NCBI RefSeq assembly: GCF_004138325.1
Contig: NZ_SBLB01000017.1
Coordinates: 1-51,899 of the forward strand
Reading direction: 5' to 3'
Length of the DNA stretch: 51,899 nt
Source: Spirosoma sordidisoli
GTDB lineage: Bacteria; Bacteroidota; Bacteroidia; Cytophagales; Spirosomataceae
In this document: piece after piece, positions 8,060-15,748 of the stretch
How positions within the stretch are numbered: the stretch's first letter is position 1
How the letters are laid out: every line of letters begins with the position of its first letter
Notes under the pieces: model-generated
Told to the model about the DNA's origin: nothing
Seen by the model: the letters and a program-made list of their open reading frames with translations, nothing else
Databases searched by the model: none
Program-made: the position numbers and the translations under genes

Positions 8060-8942
8060 CCCCGCCGACCTTAAACCCCACGAGTTTTACCGGCTCCTGA
8101 ACAGTGCCGTAGCTCCGCGTCCGATTGCGTTTGTCAGTACGGTCAGTGCCGATGGACACGTAAACCTGGCTCCGTACAGCTTCTTCAACGTATTCGGTTT
8201 CAACCCGCCCATACTGGTCTTTTCGCCCAGTCGTAACCGACACGGCCACAAAAAACATACGCTGCTCAACGTTGAGGAGGTGCCCGAGGTGGTTATCAAC
8301 ATGGTCAGTCATGCTATGGTTGAGCAGACGTCGCTGGCCAGTGCCGAGTTTGACCGACACGTCAGCGAGTTCACCAAGGCAGGTTTTACGGAAGCGCCCT
8401 CCGAACGGGTGCGGCCACCGCGCGTGGCCGAGTCGCCGGTATCGTTCGAGTGCGTTGTGCGGCAACTGCTGCCCGTCGGCCCGGACAATGACGCCGATGG
8501 ACCGGGCGCTGGTACGCTGGTCATCTGTGAGGTTGTGCTGGCCCACGTACAGGACGGCTTTTTGAGCGCAGCAGGCGCCGTTGACCCGCACCGGATGGAC
8601 CTCATTGGTCGGCTGGGGGGCGACTGGTACGTTCGGGCGCAGGGCGATGCTCTCTTTGAAGTAAGTCGTCCGCAGATGGGTATCGGTATCGATCAGTTGC
8701 CAGCCGCCGTACGAAACAGCGCTATTCTGACCGGTAACGATCTGGGCAAACTGGGCAGCGTTCTCAGCCTGCCCACGCCCGACGAGGTCAACGAGTACCG
8801 CCTGTCGGGAACGCTGACCGAGCTTTTCAACGAAGCCCGAACCGGTTGCCAGTACCTGCCCGACCTGCTTCACCTCCGCGCCAGACAACTTCTCGCCCAG
8901 AACAACGTCCGCGAAGCCTGGCTAACCCTGCTGTCGGCCTGA
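8046..8942 (+). CDS. Flavin reductase-like FMN-binding protein
   Basis: A 298-residue protein of the flavin reductase-like (FMN-binding split barrel) family. The N-terminus reads APRPIAFVSTVSADGHVNLAPYSFF, the usual FMN-phosphate-binding start of the fold, followed by HTLLNVEE and VINMVSHAM. The last ~70 residues (after about residue 220) form an additional helical tail. The ATG at 8046 (MTTINPADLKPHEFYRL) lies inside the end of fahA. Members of this family often accompany homogentisate genes in Bacteroidota, but the reaction is not known to me. It could supply reduced flavin or act on a side product. Its stop codon borders the palindromic repeats of the RAYT locus. Confidence 0.8.
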   Translation: MTTINPADLKPHEFYRLLNSAVAPRPIAFVSTVSADGHVNLAPYSFFNVFGFNPPILVFSPSRNRHGHKKHTLLNVEEVPEVVINMVSHAMVEQTSLASAEFDRHVSEFTKAGFTEAPSERVRPPRVAESPVSFECVVRQLLPVGPDNDADGPGAGTLVICEVVLAHVQDGFLSAAGAVDPHRMDLIGRLGGDWYVRAQGDALFEVSRPQMGIGIDQLPAAVRNSAILTGNDLGKLGSVLSLPTPDEVNEYRLSGTLTELFNEARTGCQYLPDLLHLRARQLLAQNNVREAWLTLLSA

Positions 8943-8943
8943 C

Positions 8944-9020
8944 CCACCCGATCAGTGGCCGCAGGCCCTGATCGTGGTGGGGCGGGGTGATCGGTGCGAC
9001 GCAGGTCCTGATCGTGGTGG
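8944..9020. repeat. REP-like palindrome plus degenerate tandem copy
   Basis: Positions 8944-8955 and 8968-8980 are inverted arms (one-base bulge) around TGGCCGCAGGCC, the complement of the GGCCTGCGGCCA core shared by the palindromes on both sides of the RAYT gene. A second, decayed copy follows at about 8984-9020, repeating GCAGG(T)CCTGATCGTGGTGG. Confidence 0.7.
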
Positions 9021-9026
9021 AGGAGA

Positions 9027-9109
9027 GAGAAAGTGTGAGTTGGTCTCTCTAACCACGGGCAGGGCCTGCGGCCAATGGCCGGGTTAGAGAGACCAACTCA
9101 CACTTTCTC
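9027..9109. repeat. 28-bp perfect inverted repeat at RAYT 3' end
   Basis: Positions 9027-9054 are perfectly complementary to 9082-9109 around a 27-nt loop containing GGCCTGCGGCCA. The right arm covers the last codons and the stop codon (9098-9100) of the transposase, so gene and repeat are physically merged. Confidence 0.9.
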
Positions 9110-9709
9110 GTCCAGGAAATCAGAAAACGCTTCGCGGGTCATACCGGTGTGGAAGTCGATGTATGATTGGTGCCCACCGAACCAGTCGAGTACAAACTGG
9201 CGCTTCAGCAGAGTTGGTTTTGTTGATAGATGCGACTGGTAAGACGAATGTGGGTACGTGGTAAAATCTGAGACAAAACCGTGCTTCAGCGGGTTGCTGT
9301 GGATGTAAAAAACGAGCTGACTGAAGTACGTATCCCGATCGACCCACTCCCGATGAAAAGGCCCTTCAAATAAGCCGCCTGTCCGGCCCGTCAACGCGTT
9401 GACCGTTTGAGCGTGACTGTTGAACGCATGCCCCAGCAACCGGGATGGCTCCGATAGCTTCGTCCAGCCGCGCTCCGTGCGCCATCGTTGGCTATCTACT
9501 TCGTGCGGTTCTTTGATGCGGACCAGTATATGAAAGTGATTGTTTAGCAGGCAGTAGGCGTATGTATCGAAGACTGGCTCCGTGAAATAGGCATAATCGT
9601 TCAGGAAAGACCGGTACAACTGAGGCCTCGGGAAGAGTGACGTGCCGTTGATACCCCGGTTGTAAATATGGTAGAACCTGCCTGGCTCCAACGGAATAAG
9701 TTTCTCCAT
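9098..9709 (-). CDS. REP-associated tyrosine transposase (RAYT, Y1_Tnp family)
   Basis: A 203-residue Y1/HUH-type single-strand transposase. The ATG at 9709 gives MEKLIPLEPGRFYHIYNRG, the standard start of the family; an upstream in-frame extension is encoded by repeat DNA and is rejected. The HUH metal motif is NNHFHILVRI (about residues 71-80), and the candidate nucleophilic Tyr is in FYIHSNPLKHG (about residue 140). Helix 1 of the fold and the C-terminal Y-S-S-Y-Q-S segment are present, so it appears intact. RAYTs act on REP palindromes, and four such palindromes sharing one core flank this gene. They usually do not transpose themselves and are treated as domesticated. No IS200/IS605-type tnpB is present. 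Confidence 0.9.
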   Translation of the reverse strand: MEKLIPLEPGRFYHIYNRGINGTSLFPRPQLYRSFLNDYAYFTEPVFDTYAYCLLNNHFHILVRIKEPHEVDSQRWRTERGWTKLSEPSRLLGHAFNSHAQTVNALTGRTGGLFEGPFHREWVDRDTYFSQLVFYIHSNPLKHGFVSDFTTYPHSSYQSHLSTKPTLLKRQFVLDWFGGHQSYIDFHTGMTREAFSDFLDEKV

Positions 9710-9732
9710 GTATCGCAGTGAAGGAAAAGACC

Positions 9733-9797
9733 TGTCAGTGCATACGAGCCCTGCCAGTGGCCGCAGGTCCTGACAGTGGCTCGTATGCACTGACAGT
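9733..9797. repeat. REP-like inverted repeat upstream of RAYT
   Basis: A 19-bp perfect inverted repeat (9733-9751 with 9779-9797) surrounds a 27-nt loop whose complement reads CAGGACCTGCGGCCACTGGC, the same core and the same loop length as the repeat at 9027-9109. It begins 24 nt before the RAYT start codon on the minus strand. Confidence 0.88.
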
Positions 9798-9835
9798 GGC
9801 TCGTATGGCCCCGCCAAAAAAATGACTCCAAACTG

Positions 9836-9886
9836 AGTGGACTACCCTGACAGGGCCTGCAGCCACTGTCAGGGGTAGTCCACTCA
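9836..9886. repeat. Second REP-like inverted repeat upstream of RAYT
   Basis: Arms 9836-9854 and 9867-9886 pair with a single bulged base. The centre, GGCCTGCAGCCA, is a one-base variant of the GGCCTGCGGCCA core. The rest of the 348-bp interval 9710-10057 shows no gene. Confidence 0.85.
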
Positions 9887-10057
9887 AGACATCTTACCGT
9901 ACTCAGACGGTGCGCTGACTGCTGAAGTTACCGAGCGTATGACTTTAGCCGGCTTATGACCCGAGCGCTGGGCCAGTAGATGGAAGGTTGGCGGGTGGCA
10001 CAGTGTCTTAAAACCAAACAAGCGTTGATCTATCGGGTTCTGTTAGGTAGAGAATCT

Positions 10058-10654
10058 ATGAACGCTATGAAACCAACGCTTATATCTGCCGCACTCCTGG
10101 CAGTTCTTTTGATAAACGTAGGCTGCGCATCCGACGACAGCACCAGCAAAGCCAATAAAGTCAACGAAGAACGCATCGATAAACAGGCGATTGCCATCAG
10201 CGAAGACGATAAAGACAAGGCGAAAGACGTCTCAAAAAGCCTCGTCGATCTGGCCAGTATGAGCATGACCGAATACGAGCTGAGCAAGGTAGCTTTTCAG
10301 CGAGCCACCAATCCGCAGGTCAAAGCGCTGGCCCAGCAGGCCATGAACGAACATCAGCAGTCGGAGCGGGACCTGCGGGCGCTGGCCCGTCAGCTGAACG
10401 TCACCCTGCCAACGGCTATGGCCCGGGAAGGCAAGAACCGGATCGATGACTTACAGGATGCCCAGGCAGGTACCGCGTTCGACATCGACTACCTCTCCGA
10501 AATGGCCAAAGTCAACGATAAGGCCCTCGACGTGGCCGACGATCTTGAAGATAACGCCCCCAACGACGCGGTAAAGGAGCTGGCCAAAAAGGTCCAGACC
10601 AACGACGGGAAGCATAAGGACCAGGCCAAACAGCTCAAAAATGTACTGGAATAA
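10058..10654 (+). CDS. DUF4142 lipoprotein (first of pair)
   Basis: A 198-residue secreted protein. The ATG at 10058 (alternative 10067) gives a signal peptide with lipobox INVGC. The mature protein is mostly helical and Lys/Asp/Glu-rich, with the DUF4142 layout: a helix with SMTEYELSKVAFQRATNPQVKALAQQ, then a second with EMAKVNDKALDVADDL, forming a ferritin-like four-helix bundle in this family. No metal-ligand pattern stands out. The bundle is thought to lie in the periplasm; its role is unknown. It overlaps the next DUF4142 gene by 14 bp (stop 10654, next start 10641), so the two are surely co-translated. Confidence 0.85.
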   Translation: MNAMKPTLISAALLAVLLINVGCASDDSTSKANKVNEERIDKQAIAISEDDKDKAKDVSKSLVDLASMSMTEYELSKVAFQRATNPQVKALAQQAMNEHQQSERDLRALARQLNVTLPTAMAREGKNRIDDLQDAQAGTAFDIDYLSEMAKVNDKALDVADDLEDNAPNDAVKELAKKVQTNDGKHKDQAKQLKNVLE

Positions 10655-11258
10655 CCACGCCCTGCGAAGACTGGCCTGTCTGCTGCTCACGGCGACGGCC
10701 CTGTGGCTGGGGGGCTGCTCGGCCCGGAAAGATAGTACGAAAGTGGCCGAAGCCACCAACGACAGCCTGATCGAACAGGTGAGGCCCGATCAGGAATCGC
10801 GTTTGCCCGCCGACTCCAAAGCCAATGCCAAAGACGTAGCTGAATTTATGGGAACCGTCGCAAACGCCAGCCAGACGGCCCGAACGCTCAGCGAACTGGC
10901 GCTGAAACGGACTACCGATCCAACCATAAAAGCCCTGGCCCAGCGGTCTGTCGATCAGGAACGTCGACACAAGGCCAGCCTCGACAGCGTGGCCCGGACC
11001 TACGCCATTGTGCTGCCCCAAACGTTATCGACGGATAGTGAATCGATGGTCAATGCGCTGCGGGACGAGAAAGCCGGTGCCGATTTCGACAAGCGCTACC
11101 TGCGCTACCTGGCCGATCTGTACGATCAGCTGGTTAGCAAAACCAAGAACCTCAACCAGAACTCCAGCAGCCCGACGGTTAAGAACCTGGCCCTCAGCAT
11201 CTCCGCCCACGCCGACGACCTCATGACCGAAGCCGAAAAAACGAAGAAGCAAGAATGA
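10641..11258 (+). CDS. DUF4142 lipoprotein (second of pair)
   Basis: A 205-residue paralogue of the preceding protein. It begins MYWNNHALRRLACLLL and has a lipobox LGGCS near residue 27. The mature sequence repeats the pattern: TARTLSELALKRTTDPTIKALAQRS, then DKRYLRYLADLYDQL, then VKNLALSISAHADDL. The two share the helix arrangement but have diverged clearly, so the duplication is old. The start at 10641 is the only Met before the signal peptide. The gene ends 102 bp before the convergent ggt gene, separated by a heptamer-repeat hairpin. The pair may form a heteromeric bundle; that is inference. Confidence 0.82.
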   Translation: MYWNNHALRRLACLLLTATALWLGGCSARKDSTKVAEATNDSLIEQVRPDQESRLPADSKANAKDVAEFMGTVANASQTARTLSELALKRTTDPTIKALAQRSVDQERRHKASLDSVARTYAIVLPQTLSTDSESMVNALRDEKAGADFDKRYLRYLADLYDQLVSKTKNLNQNSSSPTVKNLALSISAHADDLMTEAEKTKKQE

Positions 11259-11263
11259 TAAGC

Positions 11264-11356
11264 GATGAGTGATGAATGATGAGCGATGAGTGGCGTAGCC
11301 CCCCATGTCCGTGAGGACAGTGACACGGGCAACTCCCCCACTCATCACTCATCATT
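11264..11356. repeat. GATGARN heptamer repeats forming a convergent-gene hairpin
   Basis: Four tandem 7-mers of the type GATGA(A/G)(T/C) run from 11264 to 11291. The complementary form returns at 11338-11356; the two sides pair at 18 of 19 positions (11275-11293 with 11338-11356). The same heptamer (as its rotation GAATGAT or its complement ATCATTC) flanks the gene at 36.4-36.7 kb. It lies between two convergent genes and may act as a bidirectional transcription barrier. Confidence 0.75.
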
Positions 11357-11360
11357 AAAA

Positions 11361-13163
11361 TCAGTAGCCTCGGGCGGTGTTGTCGGCGCGGGGGTCGGAT
11401 GCGCCTTCGTAGCTGCCGTCGGGCCGAATCAGGACGCAGTCCATGCGTCCAAGGGTGTTGGTCATTCGTTCGAGCACGTAGCCCCGGTTTTGTAGCGACT
11501 GAACGGTGGCGTCTGGAAAAGCGCCATTCTCGAAGGTCGTTTTGTCGGGGAGCCACTGGTGGTGAAATTTCAGGGCGTTAACGGCCTGCTGCATCGTCAT
11601 ACCGTGCTCGATCACGTTCAGGATGGTCTGATATACCGATGTGATGATGGTAGACCCGCCGGGCGTACCGACAACCATAAACAGTTTACCGTCTTTTTCC
11701 AGAATAGTGGGGGTCATGCTCGACAGCATCCGCTTGTTGGGCGCAATGGCGTTAGCCTGATTGCCGATCAGCCCGAACATATTGGGAACGCCCGGCTTTA
11801 CGCTGAAATCGTCCATCTCGTTGTTCAGGAAGAAGCCGGCCCCTCCCACGACCACACGGCTGCCATACCCCCCGTTCAGGGTCGTCGTGATACTGACCGC
11901 ACTACCGTCTTTGTCAACGACCGAGAAGTGGGTGGTTTCGAGGCTCTCGTAGCCCGGAATCGTGCCGCCCCGTACGGCTTTGCTGTCGGTTGCTTTGGCA
12001 AACGAGAAGTCGGTCCAGCGGCTGCGCAGGTAGTCAGGGCTCATCAGCTGCTGAGTCGGCACTTTTATGAAATCAGGATCACCCAGAAATTTGGCCCGGT
12101 CGGCATACACGCGCCGTTCGGCTTCGATCATCACCTGCACCGTGCTGTCGCGGTTCCAGCCCCACCGACGCAGCGGAAACGGCTCCGTAAACCGCATCAG
12201 CTGCACCAGCGCTACCCCACCACTCGACGTAGGTGGCATGGTGATTACCGTATACTGTTTATAGGCCGCCCTGATGGGCTCGCGCCAGACCGAGTGGTAG
12301 TTGCGCAGGTCGGCTTCGGTAATCAGGCCACCCCCGCGCTGCATCTCTTCGGCAACCAGCCGGGCCGTTTCGCCTTCGTAGAAACCCGCCCGCCCCTGCG
12401 CCTGTATGCGTTGCAGGGTTTGGGCCAGATCGGCCTGCACCAGCCGGTCCCCTTTGTGCCAGGTGAGGGTATCGGTCGGAACGGTGCTTTTCAGGAAATA
12501 GGTCTTACCGGGATTGATCCGGTTCAGGTCGTTTTTGATCCGGTTGAGTCCCAGCGCATCGCGTTCGGTGAGCGCGAAACCCCGGGCCGCCAGATCGATA
12601 GCCGGCTGGAGCACCTGCGTCCACGACAGTTTGCCGAAGCGTTTGTGGGCTTCGACCATACCATCTACCGAACCCGGTACCCCGCTGGCCAGATGACCAC
12701 TGATGCTCAACCCCGCCCGTACGTTACCGAGCGAGTCGAGGTACATGTTCTGCGTGGCCTGGCCCGGCGCTTTTTCGCGGTAGTCGAGCGTGTAGGCCTT
12801 GCCGTCGCGGTCGCGGTAAACCATGAAGCCGCCCCCGCCAATGTTGCCCGCACCCGGATATACCACCGCCAGCGCAAACTGCACCGCCACGGCTGCGTCG
12901 ACGGCGTTGCCCCCCGCCTGCAAAATAGCCAGCCCGACCGCCGACGCTTCGGGATGCGCCGACGCCACCATGCCGTTACGCCCAATTACTCCCTGCCGAT
13001 CCGAATAGAACGGCTTGACGGTCGGGTCTTCGTCGCGGTACTGGTAAACGCCCTGGCTTTCCTGAATACGGGTTGTCGATGCAGTCGTACCGGGCGACTG
13101 GGTTTTACAGGCCGCCAGCGATACAGCCAGCAGTAGAGCATGGGGTAGGATACGTTTTATCAT
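11361..13163 (-). CDS. ggt: Gamma-glutamyltransferase (lipoprotein type)
   Basis: A 600-residue Ntn-hydrolase that transfers or hydrolyses the gamma-glutamyl group of glutathione and related compounds. The ATG at 13163 gives a signal peptide with a lipobox (VSLAAC), so the enzyme should be membrane-anchored outside the cytoplasm. It is made as a precursor that cleaves itself before Thr410 in ETTHFSVVD, which becomes the nucleophile of the small subunit. Other hallmarks are GNIGGGGFMVYRD and RPGQMTTDAQ-like LASGVPGSVDG in the large subunit, and the PGGSTIITSV loop in the small one. All expected parts are present. It is divergent from the hydrolase gene with 71 bp between starts. Confidence 0.92.
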   Translation of the reverse strand: MIKRILPHALLLAVSLAACKTQSPGTTASTTRIQESQGVYQYRDEDPTVKPFYSDRQGVIGRNGMVASAHPEASAVGLAILQAGGNAVDAAVAVQFALAVVYPGAGNIGGGGFMVYRDRDGKAYTLDYREKAPGQATQNMYLDSLGNVRAGLSISGHLASGVPGSVDGMVEAHKRFGKLSWTQVLQPAIDLAARGFALTERDALGLNRIKNDLNRINPGKTYFLKSTVPTDTLTWHKGDRLVQADLAQTLQRIQAQGRAGFYEGETARLVAEEMQRGGGLITEADLRNYHSVWREPIRAAYKQYTVITMPPTSSGGVALVQLMRFTEPFPLRRWGWNRDSTVQVMIEAERRVYADRAKFLGDPDFIKVPTQQLMSPDYLRSRWTDFSFAKATDSKAVRGGTIPGYESLETTHFSVVDKDGSAVSITTTLNGGYGSRVVVGGAGFFLNNEMDDFSVKPGVPNMFGLIGNQANAIAPNKRMLSSMTPTILEKDGKLFMVVGTPGGSTIITSVYQTILNVIEHGMTMQQAVNALKFHHQWLPDKTTFENGAFPDATVQSLQNRGYVLERMTNTLGRMDCVLIRPDGSYEGASDPRADNTARGY

Positions 13164-13234
13164 GGAGCCAACAGGTTGTATGAGCATATTGGGACAATAA
13201 CAAAAGAAACCACAGAATCCGTAGAAACCAAACC

Positions 13235-14065
13235 ATGCCCTATTTCACAGCAAACGGCGTTCGCCTGTATTACGAAGACAGTCAGGAAGGACAAACGGCC
13301 TCCCCGGCGGAGACCCTGGTTTTTTCGCATGGTCTGCTCTGGAGCGGCCATATGTTCCACAAACAGGTAGCCGCTCTGCGCAGTCAGTACCGCATCATCA
13401 CCTACGATCATCGGGGGCAGGGCCGCAGTGAGATAACCGCCGATGGCTACGACATGGATACGCTTTATCAGGACGCGGTAGCCCTGATCGAGGGGTTGTC
13501 GCTGGGCCGCGTTCATTTTGCGGGGCTGTCGATGGGCGGCTTTATCGGGATGCGGCTGGCGGCTCGCCGGCCCGACCTCCTCCGGTCGCTGCTGCTGCTC
13601 GAAACATCGGCCGAGGGAGAGCCCCTCGAAAACGTGGGCAAATACCGAACGCTCTGCACCGTAGTAAACTGGCTTGGCACCTGGGCCGTAGCAGGTCCGG
13701 TCATGAAGATCATGTTCGGCCAGACGTTCCTGAACGACCCCGCCCGCGCCGACGAACGACTGTACTGGACGAAGCAGCTGCGGCAAAACAAACGAAGCAT
13801 CACCCGGGCCGTCAACGGGGTTATTGACCGCAACCCCATTCTGCCCGAACTGGGCCAGGTAACTGCCCCGACGCTGGTGGTTGTGGGCGACGAAGATGTA
13901 GCCACCAGGCCGCCCAAAGCGCAGCGTATCCACGAAGCCATTGCCGGATCGCAGCTGGTCATCGTTCCGCGCGCGGGCCACAGTTCGAGCGTCGAAGAGC
14001 CGGAAGCGGTTACCCACGCCATCCGCTCGTTCCTGGAATCGGTCGGTCCGGACGGCTCCCGATGA
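13235..14065 (+). CDS. Alpha/beta-fold hydrolase
   Basis: A 276-residue cytoplasmic hydrolase. The fold is complete: oxyanion motif HGLLWSG near residue 36, a YDHRGQGRSE strand, the nucleophile elbow GLSMGG with its Ser near residue 96, the acid Asp in VVGDEDVAT near residue 217, and the catalytic His in AGHSSSVEEP near residue 246. The overall pattern resembles 3-oxoadipate enol-lactonase and related carboxylic ester hydrolases, but the substrate cannot be assigned. The ATG at 13235 directly precedes the first strand. No neighbour suggests a pathway. It shares a short divergent promoter region with ggt. Confidence 0.85.
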   Translation: MPYFTANGVRLYYEDSQEGQTASPAETLVFSHGLLWSGHMFHKQVAALRSQYRIITYDHRGQGRSEITADGYDMDTLYQDAVALIEGLSLGRVHFAGLSMGGFIGMRLAARRPDLLRSLLLLETSAEGEPLENVGKYRTLCTVVNWLGTWAVAGPVMKIMFGQTFLNDPARADERLYWTKQLRQNKRSITRAVNGVIDRNPILPELGQVTAPTLVVVGDEDVATRPPKAQRIHEAIAGSQLVIVPRAGHSSSVEEPEAVTHAIRSFLESVGPDGSR

Positions 14066-14188
14066 ACCACTTATCCGCCCAGGCTGCGCATCCGTCCGAA
14101 AACCGTTGGTAGTCGGCTAAAGACGCCGTATATTCATACACTCGTTTTTTCCATCCGGCCCGCTCCGGCGGTTTGTCCTCTATACAAC

Positions 14189-15430
14189 GTGCAGTTTATT
14201 CGCCAGACGTTCGAAAGTTTCCGGTTTGCGTGGCAGGCGCTACGCTCGAATCTGCTTCGTACCACGCTCTCTCTGCTGGGCGTTACGATTGGCATCTTTG
14301 CCATCATTGCCGTTTTTACGCTGGTCGACTCGCTGGAGCGTAACATCAAAGACAGTCTGTCGTTCATCGGCGACAAAGTCGTTTACGTAGAAAAATGGCC
14401 GTGGTCGTTCGGGGGCGAGTATCAGTGGTGGAAGTATTTCCAGCGGCCCGAGCCGAGCATGAACGAATACAAATTTCTGGCCGAGCGACTCGAAACCGCC
14501 CAGGCCGTTGTAGCGCTCGACTTTAAGGGACGCGTAACCATAAAGCAGGGGAACAACAGCATGTCGTCTCTGATTCAGGGCACCACCTTCGATTACAACA
14601 AGATTTCGGACGTGCCTATCGAACAGGGCCGTTATTTTACCCAGCAGGAGATAGACAACGCCCGCAACGTAGCCATTATCGGGTCCGACGTAGCCGACAA
14701 TCTGTTTCCGGGTCAGGAGCCGGTTGGCCAGTCCTTTAAACTGAACGGACTCAACTACGTGGTCATCGGGGTTCAGGAGCGTAAAGGCGAAAGTATTCTC
14801 AACGTGGGGGGCAATCCGGATATCAAATGCCTGATTCCGATCGGCGCGTTTGCCAAGATGTTCCACTCCATCAACCCGAGTATCAGCATAGCCATTAAAG
14901 GGTACGACGACGACCAGGGACTGCTCGAACTGGAGAGCGAAATTCGGGGACTGATGCGTACCCGCCGGGGTGTGCGGCCTACGCAGGATGATAACTTCGC
15001 CATCAACCGGCCCGAAGCGCTGGCCCAGGCGATCGGCGGTATTTTCGGCGTACTGACCGTAGCGGGCTGGGTCATTGGCGGGTTCTCGATCCTGATTGGC
15101 GGGTTCGGCATTGCCAACATCATGTTCGTCAGCGTACGGGAGCGGACCAATATTATCGGCATCCAGAAATCGCTGGGCGCCAAGAACTACTTTATCCTCT
15201 TCCAGTTTCTGTTCGAAGCCGTGCTGCTGAGCCTGGTGGGCGGACTGGCGGGGATTTTCTTCGTGTATCTGCTTTCCTTCATGAACCTGGGCAGCCTGGA
15301 CCTTCAGCTAACGGCTAGCAACATCATTCTCGGCCTGGGCGTATCGAGCGTGATCGGGATTCTGTCCGGTATCATTCCGGCCTTTTCGGCCGCCCGTATG
15401 GACCCCGTTATCGCCATCCGGGCCAAGTAA
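14189..15430 (+). CDS. MacB/FtsX-type ABC transporter permease
   Basis: A 413-residue permease of the type VII ABC family (MacB/LolCE-like). A first membrane helix (TTLSLLGVTIGIFAIIAVFTLV, about residues 25-47) is followed by a large periplasmic MacB-PCD domain (to about residue 285) and three more helices in the FtsX domain, with the signature VRERTNIIGIQKSLGAKN after the second. It ends in AARMDPVIAIRAK, the family's coupling C-terminus. The start codon is GTG at 14189. Transport needs an ATPase and often a periplasmic adaptor; neither is adjacent, so it must pair with a subunit encoded elsewhere. Substrate unknown. Confidence 0.87.
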   Translation: MQFIRQTFESFRFAWQALRSNLLRTTLSLLGVTIGIFAIIAVFTLVDSLERNIKDSLSFIGDKVVYVEKWPWSFGGEYQWWKYFQRPEPSMNEYKFLAERLETAQAVVALDFKGRVTIKQGNNSMSSLIQGTTFDYNKISDVPIEQGRYFTQQEIDNARNVAIIGSDVADNLFPGQEPVGQSFKLNGLNYVVIGVQERKGESILNVGGNPDIKCLIPIGAFAKMFHSINPSISIAIKGYDDDQGLLELESEIRGLMRTRRGVRPTQDDNFAINRPEALAQAIGGIFGVLTVAGWVIGGFSILIGGFGIANIMFVSVRERTNIIGIQKSLGAKNYFILFQFLFEAVLLSLVGGLAGIFFVYLLSFMNLGSLDLQLTASNIILGLGVSSVIGILSGIIPAFSAARMDPVIAIRAK

Positions 15431-15748
15431 ACCGGTTACCTGTTCGTCACGACCACGGTCAGCTCCTGTCGGCGGCCGGCATCCTGGCAAAGCCAGGCAT
15501 GCAGAGCCGGGACCTAGTGCTTTATTAATCAAAACCTTACCAATGTGGTTTATCTCTATATGGGCTACCGATTTGGAAGCACCTGACTTTGGCTTTTATC
15601 TTCACGCCGGAATTACACAGCCGCATTCGGTTCAATTGGCTCTTTGATAGATCCGTTGGATATAAGCCGTCTGGACTTACCTACCGTATACACCGTAACG
15701 TAATGACTAAGCGCCTTCGATATCCTCGTTCTAACTAGTAGCTTTTAC
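15431..15748. other. 318-bp intergenic region before the kinase cluster
   Basis: No gene seen. A short hairpin CCTGGC-AAA-GCCAGG lies at about 15485-15499 without a T run. The promoter of the kinase cluster must lie in the AT-richer part after about 15520, but no convincing TAnnTTTG box with a -33 partner was found. Confidence 0.4.

Noticed and set aside
7962..8888. 308-codon minus-strand frame opposite the flavin reductase gene
   Set aside because: Shadow of a gene with clear flavin-reductase motifs and operon context.
9601..9831. N-terminal extension of the RAYT protein through upstream repeats
   Set aside because: The extension is encoded by the REP-like palindrome and lacks family similarity; the ATG at 9709 gives the standard N-terminus.
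11559..13136. 525-codon open frame on the plus strand opposite ggt
   Set aside because: It is the antisense shadow of a complete gamma-glutamyltransferase; the translation lacks domain motifs and is typical of high-GC antisense frames.
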